From positions 186,001 through 250,000 of the forward strand of contig NZ_JACKZC010000003.1 in assembly GCF_014212495.1 (NCBI RefSeq): a stretch of DNA of 64,000 nucleotides, read 5' to 3'. The DNA is from Pontibacter sp. Tf4. Lineage in GTDB: Bacteria; Bacteroidota; Bacteroidia; Cytophagales; Hymenobacteraceae. Below are positions 59,571 through 64,000 of the stretch, piece after piece. The translations under genes were made by a program, and so were the position numbers. Below the pieces are notes generated by a model. That model ran no database searches. It worked only from the letters and a program-made list of their open reading frames with translations, and had not been told where the DNA came from. Each line of letters opens with the position of its first letter. Positions within the stretch are counted from its first letter, which is position 1.

Positions 59571-60671
59571 CTCCGGCAAACCCGATAAATGCTCCAGCCG
59601 TTCGCCTTCCAGTGTCAGGTAACTTTTCATGCTGCCGGCGGTGAGGCACGAGTGGATGGGCAGTATGTACATGATATCGCCGATGCTATAGTTGGCAAAC
59701 TGCTCTGGCGTCGCCTTTACTATGCCATGCTCCTGCGACAACGAAACCAGGTTGATGCCTTCTTCCGGGTCAGACCATCCATCTTCGGTCATTTCCACAA
59801 CTCTGCCGAACAAATTACCGCCGTTTGGCTGCACTAACACGTCTTTCGAGAAATGTACGCTGCCACCGTGGATGATGATCTCGTTACGTTCGGGGTGTTT
59901 GGCAATAACCGGGCAGGCCATGCAAACTGCTATCTGGTTATAGTTATTGCTGCCGATGTGATGCTGCGTAAGATCGTAAAACACGAAGTTACCTGGCCTG
60001 ATCTCGTCTACGGCAACTATAGTTTCCAGAATGCTGCAGCTTGGTGTGTCGCCAATGGAGAGTTGTATAGTTGAAAGCTGGCTTTTGTAACGCTCGCGTA
60101 GCTGGTTTAGCTGGTCTACAGTTGTTTTATGGATTTCGCGGATGGCTTCGGCATCGGTTTGTTTGTAGGTATGTCCGTCGTGCGCCATAAAGCCCTGGAA
60201 CTCCAGTTTATCCGAAGCAGCTATAGTTTGCAGCGTGCTGTCTATAGTTTCATAGTTGGTGGCCGGGATGCCGGTGCGGTGGTAACCGGTATCGATCTTG
60301 AGCCAGACCGCCACGTTATGTTTTAAGCCCTGCTGCAGCGCAGGCAGCACTTCTTCGTTCACAACTATAAGGTGCAGGCGCACGCGTCCGGCAAGTTCGT
60401 TTATAGTTTCCAGTTCCAGCACATTTACGGGTATGGCCACCATTATATCGGTCCAGCCGTGGTTGGCAAAGTACCGCGCCATCCTTACCGACGAAACCGT
60501 AATCGCTTCCACTCCTTCCTGCCTGAACCACTCGCCAACCTGCGCTGACTGATGCGTTTTAAAATGCGGCCGTAACCTTACATTATTGCGCCTGGCTTTC
60601 TCCACCATCATACGGATGTTTCGCTGGCACTTTTCTTTGTCGAGCAGCAGGGTTGGGACGGAAATTTTCAT
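59559..60671 (-). CDS. D-threonine-aldolase/alanine racemase-like PLP enzyme
   Basis: A 370-residue fold-type III PLP enzyme. The PLP lysine is Lys38 in LRPHFKTHQS. An alanine-racemase-like barrel spans about 1-260, and the C-terminal beta-domain holds the metal-site pair H-x-C in LPIHSCLTA (His340, Cys342). Family members act as D-threonine or D-serine/D-threo-3-hydroxyaspartate aldolases or dehydratases with a divalent metal. The final codons (S-F-V and TGA) lie inside the MITE-like element, so its C-terminus may have been replaced by the insertion. It is followed by no other gene and converges on the Gly/Tyr-rich gene. Confidence 0.88.
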   Translation of the reverse strand: MKISVPTLLLDKEKCQRNIRMMVEKARRNNVRLRPHFKTHQSAQVGEWFRQEGVEAITVSSVRMARYFANHGWTDIMVAIPVNVLELETINELAGRVRLHLIVVNEEVLPALQQGLKHNVAVWLKIDTGYHRTGIPATNYETIDSTLQTIAASDKLEFQGFMAHDGHTYKQTDAEAIREIHKTTVDQLNQLRERYKSQLSTIQLSIGDTPSCSILETIVAVDEIRPGNFVFYDLTQHHIGSNNYNQIAVCMACPVIAKHPERNEIIIHGGSVHFSKDVLVQPNGGNLFGRVVEMTEDGWSDPEEGINLVSLSQEHGIVKATPEQFANYSIGDIMYILPIHSCLTAGSMKSYLTLEGERLEHLSGLPESFV

Positions 60672-60860
60672 CGGTCAAATTCTGGTAATGTAGACCGTGA
60701 AGTTACCAAGATTTGGGGAGAGATGCTTTTATAGTTTGGGGCTATAGTATTAGATAAAGTTTATATATTGGTTTTGAATTTTAATCTAAGCAATACAATC
60801 ATATCCGCATTAGAGCAGATTAGAATTTGTTTAAATTATACAATGGTTAACTGTTATTGA

Positions 60861-61736
60861 ATGAAAACAAAAGATAAAAATAAATTGAATGGGTATTTAG
60901 GAGTTGTATTCTGCAAATCTCCCAAAGATTACACATTTTTTGATCCGCGTTCAGCAAAACCAACTTACCATGTAGGTGAAGATAATATAGTCGAAAGCAG
61001 TCCAGGAATGGTAATTCAAGAAGTAGATAACATTAAATTCAATGGTAGCAATGTCTTAGAATACTTTACACCAAATAATGTAGGAGTTTTACTTTCTATT
61101 ACCAACCGCTCGCTCACACTAGCTAAAGATTTATTTAATAAGCAAATAGATCCTAATAGTTATAATCATACATTAAAGAATGTAGAGGGCGATAGAAGGG
61201 AAGCGCTAATCCAAAAATCAAAAATTATTTATGATTTCATTGAGATAATACAAACATGTATAGTATTCTCCTACACATCAATTGAAGCATTTGCTAATCT
61301 TAGTATTCCTGATAAATATGAATATGAACAGCGAATAGAAAGTAAAGGAATAGTTGAAAAGTATGATAAAGCAGCAATTGAAAGATGGTTACCGCTCAGA
61401 CAGAAGATAAGTAAAATCCTTGTAGTAATTTACGAAACAGAAGACATTACTAAAAAACCAATTTGGAATCATTTTATAAAACTAGAACAATACAGACATG
61501 ATATTATTCATCAGAAGTCTATAGATAGAGTTGAGTTTTACAAAAACTATTTCAATAAGGACATATTCAAAGTTTGTACCTCTGCAGAGGAAATAATTGA
61601 CTTCTTCTATAAGCAGCACGCAAAGAAAAATGCTTCTAACCCATTATGGCCTTGGCTTATAAATAAGGAGAATCATTTCCCAGCTACTAAATTTAAATCA
61701 GAGAACTTTGAGAAAAGAGGAAGTATATATGATTAA
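60861..61736 (+). CDS. HEPN-like orphan protein, AT-rich
   Basis: A 291-residue protein that I do not recognise as a named family. From about residue 120 it is all helical. FVFSY-type text (CIVFSYTSIEAFAN, 133-146) is followed by KISKILVVIYE and then HFIKLEQYRHDIIHQKS, giving R212-x4-H217, the R-x4-6-H motif of HEPN-domain ribonucleases. The first 110 residues have a beta-rich look. The gene is clearly more AT-rich than neighbours and uses A/T-ending codons; it has one CTATAG but no TATAGTT/AACTATA-type copy. Both suggest recent transfer. HEPN proteins serve in toxin, phage defence or RNA-processing systems, but there is no nearby antitoxin or nucleotidyltransferase. Confidence 0.68.
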   Translation: MKTKDKNKLNGYLGVVFCKSPKDYTFFDPRSAKPTYHVGEDNIVESSPGMVIQEVDNIKFNGSNVLEYFTPNNVGVLLSITNRSLTLAKDLFNKQIDPNSYNHTLKNVEGDRREALIQKSKIIYDFIEIIQTCIVFSYTSIEAFANLSIPDKYEYEQRIESKGIVEKYDKAAIERWLPLRQKISKILVVIYETEDITKKPIWNHFIKLEQYRHDIIHQKSIDRVEFYKNYFNKDIFKVCTSAEEIIDFFYKQHAKKNASNPLWPWLINKENHFPATKFKSENFEKRGSIYD

Positions 61737-61956
61737 AACGTAAAAGATCAACTAATAACTACTTGTACACTACATATTTCAGTTGGAAGCCTCAAAAGTT
61801 ATTTCCACAAGTACGTTATTCCCCCAAACCTGACAATTATCCCCCTTTCCACTCCCCTACTACTGACATATATCATTTCCTGCGGCGCGGCAACTTCAGA
61901 CCTTTGCAGTATAATTTCAGCCCGAAAAACGGGTAACTGTACTAAATCTGTAAGTT

Positions 61957-63330
61957 ATGACCGCACCAGTAACTACACCAACTGAACTACTTGCCAAATA
62001 CGACGTGCCTTCGCCGAGGTACACCAGCTACCCAACCGTGCCGTTCTGGGACGAAAAACCCCTGACCGAAGCCGCCTGGATGCTGCACGTAAAACAGGCT
62101 TTCGATAAAACAAATGATACCGACGGCATTAGTGTGTACATGCACCTGCCTTTCTGCGAGAAGCTCTGCACCTACTGCGGCTGCAACAAGCGCATTACCA
62201 AGAACCACGCCGTAGAAGAGCCTTATATTGTAGCCATTTTAAAGGAATGGAAACGCTATCTGCAGGTTTTCGGCAGGAAGCCGCGCATTACAGAGTTACA
62301 CCTGGGTGGTGGTACGCCTACTTTTTTCGGGGCCGAGAACCTGAAACTGATGCTGGGCAAACTGCTGGAGAAAGCCGAACTTGCTCCCGATGCCGCTCTT
62401 AGTATAGAAGTACACCCAAACGCCACCAACGCCGAGCAACTGCAGGTGCTTTACGACCTGGGTTTTAGAAGACTGAGCGTAGGCATCCAGGATTTCGATA
62501 TTAAGGTGCAGTTCGTGATCAACCGCATCCAGACCTTCGAGAAAACAAAAGAAATATTTGACGCTGCCCGAGAAATTGGCTACACATCTATAAACGGCGA
62601 TATTATTTACGGCCTGCCCATGCAGACTGCCGAGAGCGTGCGCCATACGATAGAAAGAGTAAAAGAGCTTCGTCCGGAACGCATTGCGTTTTATAGTTAC
62701 GCCCACGTGCCCTGGAAGAGTAAGGCACAGCGCCGCTACTCCGAAGCCGACCTGCCAGAGCCATCTGTAAAACGTGGCTTATACGAAATGGGTCGCGCCA
62801 TGCTGGAAGAAGCCGGTTATGTTGAGATCGGGCTGGACCACTTCGCGCTGCCAACCGACGAACTTTACCTGGCTGCGCAAAACGGAACCCTGCACCGCAA
62901 TTTTATGGGCTACACGCCTCGCCACACCGAATTGTTGATCGGCCTGGGTTGCTCCAGCATTTCCGATACAGGCACTGCTTTTATGCAGAACATTAAGGAA
63001 GTAGAGCCTTACGAAGCCGCTGTAGAGATGGGAATTCTGCCAATTCTGAAGGGGCACGAGTCAACTGCCGAAGACCGTCTGATCCGCCAGCACATCACCA
63101 ACCTGATGTGCCAGTTTAAAACCGAGTGGAACGAAGCCGTTTCGCCTTATTTTACCGACGCCCTTGTACGCCTGCAACCGCTCGCCGAGGATGGCTTGGT
63201 AGAGTACACAAAGAACAGTATTGAGATTCTTCCGGCCGGTCACCCGTTTGTGCGCAACATTGCCATGTGCCTGGATGCAAGACTATGGTCTCAGCAACCG
63301 ACAACACCGGTGTTCAGTAAGTCTGTATAA
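61957..63330 (+). CDS. hemN: Oxygen-independent coproporphyrinogen III oxidase
   Basis: A 457-residue radical SAM enzyme that converts coproporphyrinogen III to protoporphyrinogen IX in haem synthesis without oxygen. The 4Fe-4S motif is C-x3-C-x2-C-x-C (Cys67, 71, 74, 76) in LPFCEKLCTYCGCNKR. HLGGGTPTFF and the C-terminal HemN domain follow, and the length matches HemN (about 455). It starts at 61957 with MTAPVTTP and ends 70 bp before a terminator. The upstream 61737-61956 gap has no exact FNR box that I could see. It is probably transcribed alone. Confidence 0.95.
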   Translation: MTAPVTTPTELLAKYDVPSPRYTSYPTVPFWDEKPLTEAAWMLHVKQAFDKTNDTDGISVYMHLPFCEKLCTYCGCNKRITKNHAVEEPYIVAILKEWKRYLQVFGRKPRITELHLGGGTPTFFGAENLKLMLGKLLEKAELAPDAALSIEVHPNATNAEQLQVLYDLGFRRLSVGIQDFDIKVQFVINRIQTFEKTKEIFDAAREIGYTSINGDIIYGLPMQTAESVRHTIERVKELRPERIAFYSYAHVPWKSKAQRRYSEADLPEPSVKRGLYEMGRAMLEEAGYVEIGLDHFALPTDELYLAAQNGTLHRNFMGYTPRHTELLIGLGCSSISDTGTAFMQNIKEVEPYEAAVEMGILPILKGHESTAEDRLIRQHITNLMCQFKTEWNEAVSPYFTDALVRLQPLAEDGLVEYTKNSIEILPAGHPFVRNIAMCLDARLWSQQPTTPVFSKSV

Positions 63331-63436
63331 GACCAATGATTAAAGGGATTTAGCTGATTACTATGATTTTGTAAGTTTTAGGTTTTGATTTCGATTTTAG
63401 AAGAGCTGTACTATTGTGCAGCTCTTTTTTGTTTAC
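63331..63436. other. 3' flank of hemN with terminator and short repeat
   Basis: This stretch contains GATTAAAGGGATTTAGCTGA, similar to text near 19607 and the 47767 repeat, then the hemN terminator. No gene is seen. Confidence 0.6.
63401..63430 (+). terminator. Terminator of hemN
   Basis: An 11-bp stem AAGAGCTGTAC / GTGCAGCTCTT with one G-T pair and loop TATT, followed by TTTT. Confidence 0.9.
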
Positions 63437-63521
63437 CTCACCCCAACCCTCTCCTTTCATCGAGAGCCCCTGCCCCCAGAACAGGGGAAGGAGCTTAGCT
63501 ATGGTTCTATAGTTGCCGTGG
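63437..63521. repeat. Intergenic repeat with CCCCTG/CAGGGG hairpin
   Basis: CTCACCCCAACCCTCTCCTT is followed by the hairpin CCCCTG-CCCCCAGAA-CAGGGG. The GC- and C-rich style fits the short intergenic repeats of the mosaic that follows. Confidence 0.5.
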
Positions 63522-64000
63522 TCCAACCACCCCTACCCCTCCTTATCCAAGGAGGGGAATTCTGATATTGATGTGTTGACAGCTATAGTTTTATAGTTGC
63601 TGCTTTAACACCCCTATAGTCCCCTCAAGGGGACAATCTCTGTCTTTGCGATAGTTGAAGCTATAGTACTATAGTTTTAGTTTTAGGCTGAGAATAGGAC
63701 AGGTCGCGACCTGTCCTTACAGAATTACGACTACGAGTAACACCGATCTGCCCTAACCAAGAGCGAGAAGGAAACTATAGCAAAGGCAAAAGCTATCGAA
63801 TGTGCTATCAGTCTTTGGGTTGAGCGCCTTTGACTTGTTGCGGTGCCGATAGGCAATCCGACGCAGGAGGATAGCAAGAAGGCAGCAGCGCGATGCCCGA
63901 AGACGGGGCCTCCCGGCCCGGGAGGGAGCTAACCAAACTATAGCACTATAGGTTAGTAGAGCTCCCATGATTACAAGTGGCTATGAAAGAAAAGGCTTGT
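63522..64000. repeat. Multi-hairpin dispersed repeat, copy 2 (cut by window end)
   Basis: Same parts and orientation as 47855-48250: CCCCTCCTT-ATCC-AAGGAGGGG (63536-63557), the palindrome GGACAGGTCGCGACCTGTCC (63697-63716), the conserved block from about 63798 (TTGGGTTGAGCGCCTTTGAC, GCAAGAAGGCAGCAGCGCGA) and CCTCCCGG-C-CCGGGAGG (63909-63925). An extra hairpin GTCCCCTCAAGGGGAC (63619-63634) is inserted relative to copy 1. Copies of CTATAG cluster between 63580 and 63680. No gene is supported. Confidence 0.85.

Noticed and set aside
61737-61956. Possible FNR box upstream of hemN
   Set aside because: I found only partial TTG...TCAA text and no match to TTGATnnnnATCAA; not supported.
63753-63968. 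A 71-codon frame on the minus strand within repeat copy 2
   Set aside because: Same reason as for the frame in copy 1; the reading frame is not conserved between copies.
47855-64000. The two repeat copies as ends of one large transposon carrying the ebo operon
   Set aside because: The copies are direct, mosaic and differ in internal spacing, and there is no transposase or integrase between them. Recombination between them is possible, but a mobile unit is not supported.

Overview
The window looks like chromosomal DNA from a Cytophagales/Hymenobacteraceae-type member of the Bacteroidota (Pontibacter-like; the genus is an inference). The evidence is the gene families present: TonB-dependent receptors with N-terminal carboxypeptidase-regulatory domains, OMP_b-brl_3 barrels, a YfbK-type VWA protein beside an ECF sigma factor, a sigma/anti-sigma/TonB fusion, many lipoproteins and the ebo operon. 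A Bacteroidota-style promoter (TTG, 20 bp, TAnnTTTG) lies before the 25404 receptor, and most genes lack a clear Shine-Dalgarno. I found no rRNA, tRNA, CRISPR array, prophage or transposase gene.

Layout. 1-3694 (minus): an operon-like set of a small Cys-motif secreted protein, a TonB receptor and a BNR/sialidase-like lipoprotein cut by the window edge, with FNR-box-like palindromes upstream. 3818-6538 (minus): CorA and a POT peptide transporter. 6757-14851 (plus): a transporter run (small secreted protein, DedA, Kup, YbhN-like, APC permease, second small secreted protein, APC permease, 28-aa membrane peptide) closed by a strong terminator. 14975-19585: hrpB, rnk and an FMN glutamate-synthase-like gene. 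20131-25031: small conserved proteins, a lipoprotein, Hsp20, SpoIIAA-like and LuxR-type regulators, an outer-membrane protein. 25404-32690: outer membrane barrel receptor, cold-shock protein, and two paralogous lipoproteins flanking a HEIGH metallopeptidase. 32982-36223: divergent GH2-like hydrolase and cellulose-synthase-like transferase. 37152-41111: VWA protein divergent from a sigma factor and an anti-sigma/carboxypeptidase-regulatory/TonB fusion. 41133-48982: a broken small membrane gene, an inverted-repeat element, GNAT, PepD, YczE, transglutaminase, glucan phosphorylase-like protein, a repeat mosaic and mug. 49261-55884: a complete six-gene ebo operon. 56633-63330: SDR, a Gly/Tyr/Arg/Asp-rich protein, a MITE-like inverted repeat, a D-threonine-aldolase-like enzyme, an AT-rich HEPN-like gene and hemN. 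63437-64000: a second copy of the repeat mosaic.

The most striking feature is at window scale. The 7-mer AACTATA (reverse complement TATAGTT), usually extended to the palindrome CTATAG, recurs several times per kilobase on both strands, in coding sequence in different reading frames (giving recurrent T-I-V, N-Y-S, Y-S-F peptides) and between genes. It is nearly absent from AT-rich, probably acquired genes such as 60861-61736. It behaves like a highly iterated palindrome. Other second-look items are two copies of a multi-hairpin repeat about 400-480 bp long, two MITE-like inverted-repeat elements that touch gene ends, a HEPN-like orphan with an R-x4-H motif, and a glucan phosphorylase homologue whose PLP lysine position is threonine.
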